A DNA stretch of 64,000 nucleotides. Source: Vibrio sp. D404a (GTDB lineage: Bacteria; Pseudomonadota; Gammaproteobacteria; Enterobacterales; Vibrionaceae). Shown here one piece after another: positions 1-8,041 of this stretch. A program made the position numbers and the translations under genes. The DNA is taken from assembly GCF_030248535.1 (NCBI RefSeq), contig NZ_JAHGAJ010000008.1, forward strand, positions 124,001-188,000, read 5' to 3'. Under the pieces are notes generated by a model. The model saw only the letters and a list, made by a program, of their open reading frames with translations, searched no databases and was not told the DNA's origin. How positions within the stretch are numbered: position 1 is the stretch's first letter; the number at the start of each line of letters is the position of its first letter.

Positions 1-528
1 GAGGTCACCACCAAAGACAATCTTGATACCCGTTTCGTGGTCAATACCATTTCTCCTTATCGACTGACACGTTTGTTGCTTCCTCTTTTCGATGCCACAG
101 GGCGCATCATCAATCTATCTTCAGCAGCACAAGCCTCGGTCGACCTTAATGCACTCACCAGCCCCAATACGGGTGAGATCCACGGGACCATTTATGCACA
201 GAGCAAACTCGCATTGAACATGTGGTCGATGGAATTGGCTCAATCGCTCGCAGGCCATGGACCTTCAGTGATTGCCGTCAACCCCGCTTCATTCTTAGGC
301 AGTAAATTGGTGAAAGAAGCCTATGGACTGGATGGCAATGATCTGGCGATTGGTGCAGATATCTTGTGTCGTGCCGCGCTCTCGGAAGAGTTTGCTGACG
401 TGTCTGGTCAGTACTTTGACAACGATTCAGGGCTATTCAAACCACCCCATGCCGATGCGCTCGACGACCGAAAGAATCAAAAACTTGTTGCGGCACTGGA
501 TCGAATATTAGAGACCAAGATCCACTAA
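1..528 (+). CDS. SDR-family NAD(P)-dependent oxidoreductase, C-terminal part
   Basis: The reading frame is open from the first base of the window, so the 5' end, with the Rossmann GxxxGxG motif, lies outside. The visible 175 residues carry the classical short-chain dehydrogenase active site: the Ser region IINLSSAAQ and, downstream, YAQSK (YxxxK), both in the expected order. The C-terminal part, with VNPASFLGSKLV after the active site, is the usual substrate-loop region. A GTG at 37 could act as a start only for a fragment lacking the cofactor site, so I treat the gene as truncated by the window. The substrate cannot be told. A weak hairpin at 579-599 follows but has no T run. Confidence 0.85.
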   Translation, partial: EVTTKDNLDTRFVVNTISPYRLTRLLLPLFDATGRIINLSSAAQASVDLNALTSPNTGEIHGTIYAQSKLALNMWSMELAQSLAGHGPSVIAVNPASFLGSKLVKEAYGLDGNDLAIGADILCRAALSEEFADVSGQYFDNDSGLFKPPHADALDDRKNQKLVAALDRILETKIH

Positions 529-735
529 AGGCTTCAATCAGAACCTCACCTAACTAACCTAACTAAAAACCAAATATCAGCGGTACCACAGGTGCCGCTC
601 TCCTGCTCATCATCACTTCCAAATGGCCGATTGCCTCCTGAATACGACAAAACAAAAGTTCACCTCGAATACCACAGTGGCGTAGTCTTCCCTTAATGGG
701 TCTGATATGGTGTCGCAAGAATTTCTGTCACGGAT

Positions 736-1647
736 ATGAGCATGACTATGAACAGACTCACAATATTAGACGGTGGTATGGGCAGGGAGCTCAAAGAGAT
801 TGGCGCGCCTTTTTCCCAGCCTCTTTGGAGTGCCCAAGCGCTCATCGAAGCCCCACAATTTGTTACGCAAGCCCATCAGCACTTTATCGACGCCGGTGCT
901 GAGCTAATCATCACCAATAGCTACGCGTGTGTTCCCTTCCATTTAGGGGAAGAGCGCTTTTCACAGCAGGGCTTTGAGCTTGCCGCTTTATCTGGCGAGC
1001 TTGCTCAAGCTGTGGCTGGTAACTCAAAACACGCCGTGACGGTGGCTGGTGCTATCCCTCCTCCATTTGGCAGCTACCGACCGGATCTGTTTGACGCTGA
1101 GAACGCAAAACCTATTGTTCAAACACTTCATGATGCCCAAGCGCCATATGTGGATGTATGGATGGTCGAAACGCTGTGCAGCCTAGAAGAGTTACGCGCT
1201 ATTCACGAGGTACTTAAAGCCTCTTCCAAACCAAGCTATTACGCTTTCAGCCTCAGCGATGAAACGGGATCAGCGGCCACTCTGAGATCAGGACAAGCCG
1301 TGACCGATGCAATCAAACTGGCCGTTCAATCCAATGCCGCTGCTGTGCTATTTAATTGTTCAGTACCAGAAGTAATGGAACAAGCGATCATCGACGCTAA
1401 AACGGTACTCGACGAGTTAGAGAGCAGCATCGAAATTGGGGTATACGCCAACAACTTTACTCCGATAAGCAGTGATCACGAAGCGAACGACACTCTGCAG
1501 TGCATGCGAGAGCTCTCACCTGAAGGTTATTTGGAGTATGCGAAACGTTGGTATCAACTGGGTGCGACTATAATCGGCGGCTGCTGCGGGATTGGTCCTA
1601 AACACATTAAAGCGCTCAGCGATTGGAAGTTAACGCTGGCTGAGTAG
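736..1647 (+). CDS. Homocysteine S-methyltransferase family protein
   Basis: This 303-residue protein belongs to the zinc-dependent homocysteine S-methyltransferase family (MmuM/BHMT type), which moves a methyl group from a donor such as S-methylmethionine to homocysteine, giving methionine. It begins with the typical LDGGMGREL strand and has IITNSYACVP. The three zinc cysteines are visible: Cys208 in VLFNCSVP and Cys283-Cys284 in GGCCG near the C-terminus. There is no cobalamin or folate domain, so it is the stand-alone type. Alternative in-frame starts lie at 742 and 748 and none has a clear ribosome site. No S-methylmethionine permease (mmuP) is adjacent, so the methyl donor is not settled. 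Confidence 0.85.
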   Translation: MSMTMNRLTILDGGMGRELKEIGAPFSQPLWSAQALIEAPQFVTQAHQHFIDAGAELIITNSYACVPFHLGEERFSQQGFELAALSGELAQAVAGNSKHAVTVAGAIPPPFGSYRPDLFDAENAKPIVQTLHDAQAPYVDVWMVETLCSLEELRAIHEVLKASSKPSYYAFSLSDETGSAATLRSGQAVTDAIKLAVQSNAAAVLFNCSVPEVMEQAIIDAKTVLDELESSIEIGVYANNFTPISSDHEANDTLQCMRELSPEGYLEYAKRWYQLGATIIGGCCGIGPKHIKALSDWKLTLAE

Positions 1648-1668
1648 CCGACTGAACAATAAAATCAT

Positions 1669-1712
1669 TAATCACCGCCTTGCTGTTTGCTTGTAAGGTG
1701 GTGATATCTTTT
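1669..1712 (+). terminator. Probable rho-independent terminator
   Basis: An 11-bp stem (1671-1681 with 1695-1705, one G-T wobble) is followed by a short T-rich stretch. It lies 23 bp after the methyltransferase stop codon. Confidence 0.5.
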
Positions 1713-1920
1713 CATCTTAATCATCCCAAATAGACCGTCCCTTCTCGGTAGCTTATTGATATCAAATCAATATCCTCTCTCTATTCAGCCATTGTTTTAA
1801 ACAGTAACGGTAAACAACATACGCTTTGATTCGCATTCACTTGCTCTTAGGACGCTTCAAAAGCTATGATATAACATAACAACTTATGGATATGTACTGT
1901 TCTCATAATGGAAATCTTTA

Positions 1921-2409
1921 ATGACAAACCCTGTCGATACTGAAGCTCAGATCAAACATGTAGAAAACAACTTTAAAGCGCGTGGTAAGCAGCTAACCGC
2001 AACAAGACGCCTCGTACTTCGTGCACTGATTGGATCAGGGAAAGCACTCTCTGCCTATGACATTGTTGACTACTGTCGAGATCATTTGGATAAGACGATT
2101 CAGGCTATGTCGGTCTACCGTATTCTCGAATTCTTAGAGAAGGAGCACTTGGCGCACAAGCTCAAGGTGTCCAATAAGTACATTGCTTGCTCGCATATCC
2201 TTTGTGAGCATGAACACGGCATCCCACAATTCTTCATATGTTCTAAATGTGACAAGATCAGTGAGCAAACCATCGACCCTAAACTGATCATGGATTTGCA
2301 ATCAAATGCGAGAGAAGAAGGCTTTACCGTGATCAGTCCACAGTTAGAGATAAACTGTGTGTGTGACGACTGCCTAAAAGAAGAAAAGACCTGCTGTGGG
2401 AATGATTAA
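1921..2409 (+). CDS. zur: Fur-family regulator, Zur-like
   Basis: A 162-residue metalloregulator of the Fur family. Residues about 15-95 form the winged helix (TATRRLVLRAL, MSVYRILEFL). The C-terminal half has the metal-binding dimerisation region: a His/Cys-rich stretch (CSHILCEHEHG), then CSKC and near the C-terminus CVCDDC. The two CxxC pairs for structural zinc, and the similarity of the N-terminus to Zur rather than Fur, favour a zinc uptake regulator that represses high-affinity zinc import when zinc is replete. No zinc transporter is next to it, so the Zur assignment rests on sequence alone. It is a single-gene unit. Confidence 0.75.
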   Translation: MTNPVDTEAQIKHVENNFKARGKQLTATRRLVLRALIGSGKALSAYDIVDYCRDHLDKTIQAMSVYRILEFLEKEHLAHKLKVSNKYIACSHILCEHEHGIPQFFICSKCDKISEQTIDPKLIMDLQSNAREEGFTVISPQLEINCVCDDCLKEEKTCCGND

Positions 2410-2430
2410 GAAAAAAACTGTCAGGAAAAA

Positions 2431-2453
2431 AGCTGGGAAGATTCAACCCAGCT
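2431..2453 (+). terminator. Hairpin after the Zur-like gene
   Basis: A perfect 7-bp stem (AGCTGGG at 2431-2437, CCCAGCT at 2447-2453) lies 20 bp after the stop. There is no T run, so termination strength is doubtful. Confidence 0.35.
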
Positions 2454-2482
2454 CAATTAACAAGTGATGCGAGTACGATTTG

Positions 2483-2797
2483 CTAGAAATTGTATTCCGC
2501 AATCTTCGATGGGGTGCCGATATCGTGTTTTGGTGAGGTCGCTTTCATCGGTTCCATTCTCAGTTGACCATTGTGGAAGCTGAACTCAACCGCTTCTCCG
2601 CCAGCCATCTTCATACGGTAACGAACTTCTATGCGTTGGAACATCCCGTTGCATTCAAAGTCTTCACACTGAATTTCAAAATCCACCAGCTGATGTTGGT
2701 GCTGTCCATCATTAAAATAGATGTTGTGTTGTGTGTAGTCGGCAGTCTTTAGTAAATCTAAAACCAGCTTTAATGAGTCTGTTGTAAAGACAAGCAT
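2483..2797 (-). CDS. Conserved-looking hypothetical protein
   Basis: A 104-residue protein with no family I recognise. It is acidic to neutral, without signal peptide or membrane segment, and has alternating hydrophobic and charged residues typical of a small beta-rich cytoplasmic domain. It carries two cysteines close together (IQCEDFECNG). The start ATG lies behind an A/T-rich leader with a purine stretch (AGAGAG). It stands alone between convergent zur and the divergent HDOD gene. It may be a vibrio-specific protein, and no function can be given. Confidence 0.6.
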   Translation of the reverse strand: MLVFTTDSLKLVLDLLKTADYTQHNIYFNDGQHQHQLVDFEIQCEDFECNGMFQRIEVRYRMKMAGGEAVEFSFHNGQLRMEPMKATSPKHDIGTPSKIAEYNF

Positions 2798-3015
2798 GAC
2801 AATCTCTCTCTAATTATTATCCCAATTTCGTGTTATTGATTATTTAATTATTAACACTCGGGCGCACTATAGCTCACAGTCATTAACAATTAAGTAACCA
2901 TGCGTAAGGGTTTGTAATGCATGAAAGTTTCATTGATTTAATTTATACATTTCGTGTGAGATAATTAAGCCATTGGCATATCCGCCTCATGACTTTGTTT
3001 TAGGATCCCACTGCA

Positions 3016-4095
3016 ATGTTTAAAAGAGTGTTGCAAGCACTATTCCCTTCTTTAAAGGGGCAACCAACAAGAGCCTCTTCAGAATCAAATAACAACACCG
3101 TAAATCACGCTCAATCTGCCCAATCAGAGACTCACCAAGCACCAACACCTCAGCACACGTTAAGAGCTGATAAACCGTTAAGCCCGCACGATGCGGACTT
3201 TCTTAACTACCTATTTGGTGAATCGAGACTCAATACTGAGTCGGATCCGTTCAGTGACTTTGTTGCTGCGCGTATTGAAAAGCTGTTGCTGTCACCTAAG
3301 GCGTTGTTGAATGAATTACCTGTTATGCCTGCCTCCATCACCACATTGATGGGCGAGCTTAAGAGTGACGACTTTAATGTTAATGCTCTGCTCACCGTGG
3401 TCGACAAAGAGCCAAGCATGGCCGCTGACATGATTAAGCTGGCAAACAGTGCGCGCTACCGTCGCTCTGAAAAAGAGGTGACCGATCTAAAAACCGCCTT
3501 CATGAATATGGGTTCTCAAGGTCTGATTGAGGGGGTTATCAACGCCTACCTTAAGGAGTTCTCTCCAACCTTGAATATTTACTGGCGCCAATTTGGTGAA
3601 AAGATTTGGGATCACAGCTTACGTACCGCTTGTTACTCTCGAGATCTTCTCCAAGACAGTGGCAGTGACGAAGATGAATCGACGGCTTATTTTGTCGGGC
3701 TGATACGTAACCTAGGTAAGATGATTATCTTCCAAGTGATGGTAGAGGCGTTCCGTCATGTCGATCCAAGCGTGCCACCTAACTCGACCGCTTTTAAGCG
3801 TTTGATCAACAGCTATTCCATCAAACTGACCTACACACTTGCCAAATTCTGGGAACTGCCGGAATCGGTGCTGTTGTCCATCGCTTACCAAGAATCTCAG
3901 AAATTTGCAGCCACGCCTTTAGCGACCGCGGTACTTGAGGCTAACTACATCAGCGAACTGCAATCGCTGCTGCAATCAGACATCATAGACTTAGACACGT
4001 TTGATAAACGCTGTGAACAGCGACTCACGCAGCCAAAATCACGCACGATTGTGGATGTCATCAGAGCGCAAGCACTAGAAAAATTATCAGCATAA
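3016..4095 (+). CDS. HDOD-domain protein
   Basis: A 359-residue cytoplasmic protein. Residues 1-60 are polar, low-complexity and Gln/Asn/Ser-rich, probably an unstructured tail. Residues about 90-310 are an HDOD domain, starting at LPVMPASITTLM and including DKEPSMAADMIKLANSA, FMNMGSQGL and WDHSLRTA. HDOD domains are HD-like folds without catalytic metal ligands, usually acting in signalling or motility regulation. Here the position of the HD dipeptide reads GLIRNLGK, so metal-dependent hydrolase activity is not expected. There is no partner receiver or GGDEF domain in the gene. It is monocistronic with its own terminator. Confidence 0.85.
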   Translation: MFKRVLQALFPSLKGQPTRASSESNNNTVNHAQSAQSETHQAPTPQHTLRADKPLSPHDADFLNYLFGESRLNTESDPFSDFVAARIEKLLLSPKALLNELPVMPASITTLMGELKSDDFNVNALLTVVDKEPSMAADMIKLANSARYRRSEKEVTDLKTAFMNMGSQGLIEGVINAYLKEFSPTLNIYWRQFGEKIWDHSLRTACYSRDLLQDSGSDEDESTAYFVGLIRNLGKMIIFQVMVEAFRHVDPSVPPNSTAFKRLINSYSIKLTYTLAKFWELPESVLLSIAYQESQKFAATPLATAVLEANYISELQSLLQSDIIDLDTFDKRCEQRLTQPKSRTIVDVIRAQALEKLSA

Positions 4096-4096
4096 A

Positions 4097-4124
4097 AAAG
4101 GGGCTCAATTGGGCCCCTTTGTTG
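4097..4124 (+). terminator. Rho-independent terminator
   Basis: Stem AAAGGGGC (4097-4104) pairs with GCCCCTTT (4113-4120), directly after the HDOD stop codon. Confidence 0.75.
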
Positions 4125-4192
4125 TCTTTGTCATCATTGATGTTCTGTTGTCTCTAAGACGATATCGCCCTTAGAAACAGCACATCAGTGTA

Positions 4193-5248
4193 TTATCGAT
4201 CCGCGACTTCAAGTACGATTTTTCCGACGTGGTTTTTCTTCAAAAACTCTTGCTGCGCATGGTGAATCTCGGCCAGTGGGAAAGACTGCGCCACGATCGG
4301 TTGGATCTGCTGTTTTTCAATTCGACGGATCAGGTTCTGAAACACCTCAGGCTCCAGTACTGTACAGCCAAAGAAGCTCAGATCTTTTAAGTAGAGTGTG
4401 CGTACATCTAACTCAACCATCGCACCGCCAATCGCACCAGAGACGGCATAGCGACCATGTGGCTTTAAGACTTCCAGAAATTCAGGCCACTTATCACCAG
4501 CGACGAGATCGATGACGACGTTAACGCTGCTTTCACCTAGCTCTTTCACTAAGTCTGCATCACGAGCAATCACCTCATCAGCACCCAGTTCAAGCAGTTG
4601 TTGATTTTTGCTTGGGCTAGTAATCGCAATCACATGAGCACCGCGGGCTTTTGCCAATTGAATCGCAGCAGAACCCACGCCACCCGACGCACCTGAAATC
4701 AGAACGCGGTCGCCTTTAGAAACTTGGGAACGGGTTAGCATGTTTTCAGCGGTCGAGTAAGAGCATGGAAACGACGCCAGTTCGATATCTGATAAGTCAC
4801 TATTAATGGCATAAGCGTGCTTAGATGCCACCTTAGTGTATTCAGCAAAACCACCATCACACTCAGATCCGAAGTACCAAGGCTGTGGAAGTTCTCGGCC
4901 ATACACTTCGGTCAAGCATGGCTCAATCATCACACGCTCACCAATACGAGAAGCATCAACCTGCTCACCGACAGCCACAATGATGCCGCACACATCCGCC
5001 CCCTGAATTCGAGGAAACTTCAGTGACTCACCAGACCAACTGGCATCGTCAGAATCATCACTTTTCGAGTACCAACCGATACGGGTATTAATATCCGTAT
5101 TGTTCACACCCGCCGCCAGCACTTTAATCAGCACCTCATTGGGAGCTGGTGTTGGCACCGAGACATCTTCTCGGTATTGCAGCATTTCTTCTCCACCGTG
5201 ACCTAGCATCTCAACGGCTTTCATCGTTGTTGGTACATCAAAACTCAT
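4193..5248 (-). CDS. Zinc-type alcohol dehydrogenase-like / quinone oxidoreductase (MDR family)
   Basis: A 351-residue medium-chain dehydrogenase/reductase. The N-terminal GroES-like domain (about 25-145) has GADVCGIIVAVG. The NAD(P)-binding Rossmann domain has ISGASGGVGSAAIQLAK (185-200). The C-terminus ends in HVGKIVLEV, typical of quinone oxidoreductase or zinc-ADH-like proteins. The structural-zinc Cys cluster is absent, so a zinc-independent reductase is more likely than a true alcohol dehydrogenase. It is the second gene of a two-gene operon, 9 bp after the TetR gene with TAAGGA ahead of the ATG. The arrangement suggests induction by a reactive carbonyl or electrophile sensed by the TetR protein; the compound is unknown. 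Confidence 0.85.
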   Translation of the reverse strand: MSFDVPTTMKAVEMLGHGGEEMLQYREDVSVPTPAPNEVLIKVLAAGVNNTDINTRIGWYSKSDDSDDASWSGESLKFPRIQGADVCGIIVAVGEQVDASRIGERVMIEPCLTEVYGRELPQPWYFGSECDGGFAEYTKVASKHAYAINSDLSDIELASFPCSYSTAENMLTRSQVSKGDRVLISGASGGVGSAAIQLAKARGAHVIAITSPSKNQQLLELGADEVIARDADLVKELGESSVNVVIDLVAGDKWPEFLEVLKPHGRYAVSGAIGGAMVELDVRTLYLKDLSFFGCTVLEPEVFQNLIRRIEKQQIQPIVAQSFPLAEIHHAQQEFLKKNHVGKIVLEVADR

Positions 5249-5257
5249 AATGATTCC

Positions 5258-5767
5258 TTAATTTAACAGCATCTTAGCTGCACTTTTTGCAGAGGTGACC
5301 GCAGCTTGGCCCAACACAGGCCACGCACTGGACACACCTTCATGCAAGATAAATAACGGGGTTGATAGCGCTTCGTTTTGGCTCAACTGCCCTAGCAAGG
5401 CACGTACTTCGTGTTTGTGATCAAGTACGGCTTGATTGATCAGTTCATTGTCTGGAAAAGCCGCGATGGCATTCATCGACAAGCAGCCATGAGGGGCATA
5501 CTCCTCCATCCAAGCTTGCAGCTGTGAAAACACATGCTCGATACCCTGTTGCGGGCTCTGAGGCGCTTCATTAAGTAGCAGGTGCAAATAGCGTTGGTGA
5601 CGATGTTCAAGTGCCCCAACAATCATTGCTTCTTTGGAAGGGTAATGCTTGTACAGGGTTCTTAAGCTAACACCACACGCGGTTTTCAGCTGAGCGACGC
5701 TAGGCTCAGCGAAACCGTGTTGGCTAAATGCAACCTCAAGGGCGGCGGCAATCTGTTCTTTCAACAT
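5258..5767 (-). CDS. TetR/AcrR-family regulator of the MDR operon
   Basis: A 169-residue regulator. The helix-turn-helix is at residues about 10-50 (LEVAFSQHGFAEPSVAQL, then SLRTLYKHYPSKEAMIVGAL). The ligand-binding part is short compared with the usual 190-210 residues, as in small YxaF-like members. It is first in the operon with the downstream oxidoreductase, so it very probably autoregulates. Two matching palindromes, centred 25 bp apart, lie 50-100 bp upstream of the start and are the obvious operators. Confidence 0.85.
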   Translation of the reverse strand: MLKEQIAAALEVAFSQHGFAEPSVAQLKTACGVSLRTLYKHYPSKEAMIVGALEHRHQRYLHLLLNEAPQSPQQGIEHVFSQLQAWMEEYAPHGCLSMNAIAAFPDNELINQAVLDHKHEVRALLGQLSQNEALSTPLFILHEGVSSAWPVLGQAAVTSAKSAAKMLLN

Positions 5768-5811
5768 AGAGCAGTCTCAATACGTTTCACAGGGAATAAA
5801 AATAAACACTC

Positions 5812-5866
5812 ACAAGGGTAGAATGATTGTTCTACTTATAGGGTAGAGCGATCATTCTACCCTTGT
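5812..5866. promoter_or_regulatory. Duplicated TetR-type operator inside a perfect 16-bp inverted repeat
   Basis: Outer arms ACAAGGGTAGAATGAT (5812-5827) and its exact complement (5851-5866) flank a 23-bp spacer. Inside are two 18-bp palindromic sites: GTAGAATGATTGTTCTAC at 5818-5835 and GTAGAGCGATCATTCTAC at 5843-5860. Both fit GTAGARYGATYRTTCTAC. Their centres are 25 bp apart. They lie between the TetR operon and the efflux gene end, on the promoter side of the TetR gene. That the TetR protein binds here is inferred from position and symmetry. Confidence 0.75.
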
Positions 5867-5948
5867 CAATCATTGTTGATTTACATTCGCCAACCTAGGG
5901 CCTAGCTTGTCCCTACTCTTGCCTTATAACCCTTCAAAAATCATAGAC

Positions 5949-7091
5949 TTAAGATTTCAAGCTCGTTGTCATCATTTGATGCAGATAGGTCGCGAATACG
6001 GCGATTAGCCCGCATACAGTTAAGCTCATACCCAGATCCTGTCCAACACCAACAAGACTCAAACCCGCACCAATCAACAAGTAGTAGAGCAGACCAAACA
6101 ACGCACCCGCGCTACCAATTTGCGCTCGATAGTCGACCAAGGCTTTGCTCAACACATTAGGAATCGCGATCCCAAACGACATCACCACTAACATCATCGG
6201 CAGCAGAAAAACGACCTGCTGCTGTGTCAACCAAACCCCAATACCACCCGCCACCAGCAACAGTGCAGCCAGATTTAACAGTTGAGTTGAGGTTCTGCCA
6301 CGAGCCAACAATGCTTTATTGAGATAGCTCCCGATTAAGGTTCCAAGGCCAAGCACCACGCCACTGTAACCGTACTGTTCGTTGCTCAGTCCGATCTGAG
6401 TAAAGGTAAAAGCCCCCAACTGATAGTAAGAAAACAGCGCTACGTTGTAAGCACTCACTAGCAATGCAGATAGCCAGATTCGGCGATCTATGAACATGGC
6501 TAGTGCAAGCGGCTTCAATCTAACTGAGGGTTGAGATTGCTGTGTTTCTGGCAGTTTGAACAGGCTATGCAATAACGCAATCAACGCCATGGTCAGCAGT
6601 GCGACGAACACCCATTGATGCCCACCCAACACGTTTAATTGGCTGCCCAGCAGCATACCGATCACAGGACTAATCGAGATCCCAATCCCCATGTAGGCGA
6701 ATACCTTTGCTAGCTCCTCGCCTGTAAAGATGTCCCTCAGCATTGTCTGTGTGACCACTGAACCCACTGCAATCCCAAATGCACTTAGCGCTCGAGCTAG
6801 CATCAGAACAGTGAAGTTTTCAGTGGTTATGGCTAAGCATGCGGCAACCACAAACAGCAGCAATCCAAGCAGCATGGTTGGGCGTCGTCCCCAATAATCG
6901 GCGAGTATGCCCCACACCACTACGCCTAAGGCAAATGCGCCAAAGTAGATAGAAAGGGTTTGAGCGGCTTGCGCGTAACTCACCGAATAGGCGTCAGAGA
7001 TTGAGGTCAAGGCCGGGCTATAAATGGTTTCTGCAATCTGCGGAAACATCAATAACATCACCATTTGCCATAATGATGGTTTCGTTTTCAT
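5949..7091 (-). CDS. MFS drug-resistance transporter, Bcr/CflA-like
   Basis: A 380-residue inner-membrane protein with about 12 hydrophobic segments. After TM2 it has the MFS motif A region GILADYWGRRPTMLLG, and between TM1 and TM2 the IYSPALTSI segment typical of the Bcr/CflA subgroup of proton-coupled drug exporters. The gene is divergent from an AraC-type regulator with about 100 bp between starts, so that regulator is the probable controller. The substrate is unknown. Confidence 0.85.
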   Translation of the reverse strand: MKTKPSLWQMVMLLMFPQIAETIYSPALTSISDAYSVSYAQAAQTLSIYFGAFALGVVVWGILADYWGRRPTMLLGLLLFVVAACLAITTENFTVLMLARALSAFGIAVGSVVTQTMLRDIFTGEELAKVFAYMGIGISISPVIGMLLGSQLNVLGGHQWVFVALLTMALIALLHSLFKLPETQQSQPSVRLKPLALAMFIDRRIWLSALLVSAYNVALFSYYQLGAFTFTQIGLSNEQYGYSGVVLGLGTLIGSYLNKALLARGRTSTQLLNLAALLLVAGGIGVWLTQQQVVFLLPMMLVVMSFGIAIPNVLSKALVDYRAQIGSAGALFGLLYYLLIGAGLSLVGVGQDLGMSLTVCGLIAVFATYLHQMMTTSLKS

Positions 7092-7190
7092 GGTTGTTTC
7101 TCCGTATCAATCAACTTGACGCGCAGTTTAGGGCAAACTAATCTCGACCCATTAACAACATTAAAACCAAAAACATCAAAAAAGGGACAA

Positions 7191-7955
7191 ATGGCAATCA
7201 TCACTCCTGATACCCGATTTGATGCGGACGCCATTGACGCCAAAGTGGTGGGCATTGCTGCAGAATTAGGTCAGCACGATTCCGGGATTCATCAACACAA
7301 TAAGGGGCAACTGCTATACGCTCCGCAAGGCTGCATCACGCTGACCTTGGAGAAAGCGATCTGTATTCTTCCTCCAACAAAAGCGGTTTGGATCCCGCCG
7401 GGTACGATGCATCGCGCTCAAATGACAAACGTCGTTGCCTACCGCTCTATCTACTTTGATGTGAATGCATTTGAATGCCCAAAAGCGATTACAACGGTCG
7501 ATGTAGACGAGCTACTCAAGGCGCTCATCAATCGAATGGCATTGTGGGAATGGGATATAGAACCAGAGCAAACCACTAAGGCGACCGAGCTGTTCTGGCA
7601 AGAGTTTTACAACGCACAGATCCACTCTTTAATGCTGCCGCTGCCACAAGATCGCCGCTTAACACGCTTTCAACAGCAGATGACAAAGCCGAACTTTTTG
7701 CCACCTAGCCTCACCCAACTTGCCGATCAAGCAGGGGCGAGTAGCAAAACCATGAGCCGTATTTTTAAGGCAGAAACCGGCATGAGCTATCAAGACTGGC
7801 GTCAGCAGTGGCGACTAATGAAAGCGATAGAGCTGCTTGCCACACTGCTGCCCGTTGCAGAAGTCGCGCACCAACTCGACTTCTCGTCCGACAGCGCTTT
7901 CATCGCTTTTTTCAAGCAGCAGACAGGCCAAACACCCTTGGCATTTAACCGATAA
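7191..7955 (+). CDS. AraC-family regulator divergent from the MFS pump
   Basis: A 254-residue regulator. I place the start at the ATG at 7191 because AAAAAAGGGA precedes it. The frame is also open back to a TTG at 7116, without a ribosome site. The N-terminal cupin-like domain has GQLLYAPQGC and WIPPGTMHRA; the C-terminal AraC domain spans about 165-254, with LADQAGASSKTMSRIFKAETG as first helix-turn-helix and VAHQLDFSSDSAFIAFFKQQTG as second. This is the architecture of AraC regulators that control efflux pumps encoded next to them. Confidence 0.85.
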   Translation: MAIITPDTRFDADAIDAKVVGIAAELGQHDSGIHQHNKGQLLYAPQGCITLTLEKAICILPPTKAVWIPPGTMHRAQMTNVVAYRSIYFDVNAFECPKAITTVDVDELLKALINRMALWEWDIEPEQTTKATELFWQEFYNAQIHSLMLPLPQDRRLTRFQQQMTKPNFLPPSLTQLADQAGASSKTMSRIFKAETGMSYQDWRQQWRLMKAIELLATLLPVAEVAHQLDFSSDSAFIAFFKQQTGQTPLAFNR

Positions 7956-7980
7956 GACGTCACCGCTTATGTGGGTATAA

Positions 7981-8016
7981 AAAAGCCAGAGTCGTGAAAG
8001 TGACTCTGGCTTTTCG
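7981..8016. terminator. Bidirectional rho-independent terminator
   Basis: A perfect 13-bp stem (7981-7993 with 8002-8014), with A and T runs on both sides. It serves the AraC gene on the plus strand and the glutathione synthetase gene on the minus strand. Confidence 0.85.
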
Positions 8017-8041
8017 ATAGGATGCAATAAAGGGTTGAGTG

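Noticed and set aside
1866..1880. Zur-box-like word upstream of the Zur gene
   Set aside because: ATGATATAACATAAC resembles half of the Zur consensus but is not symmetrical enough to call.
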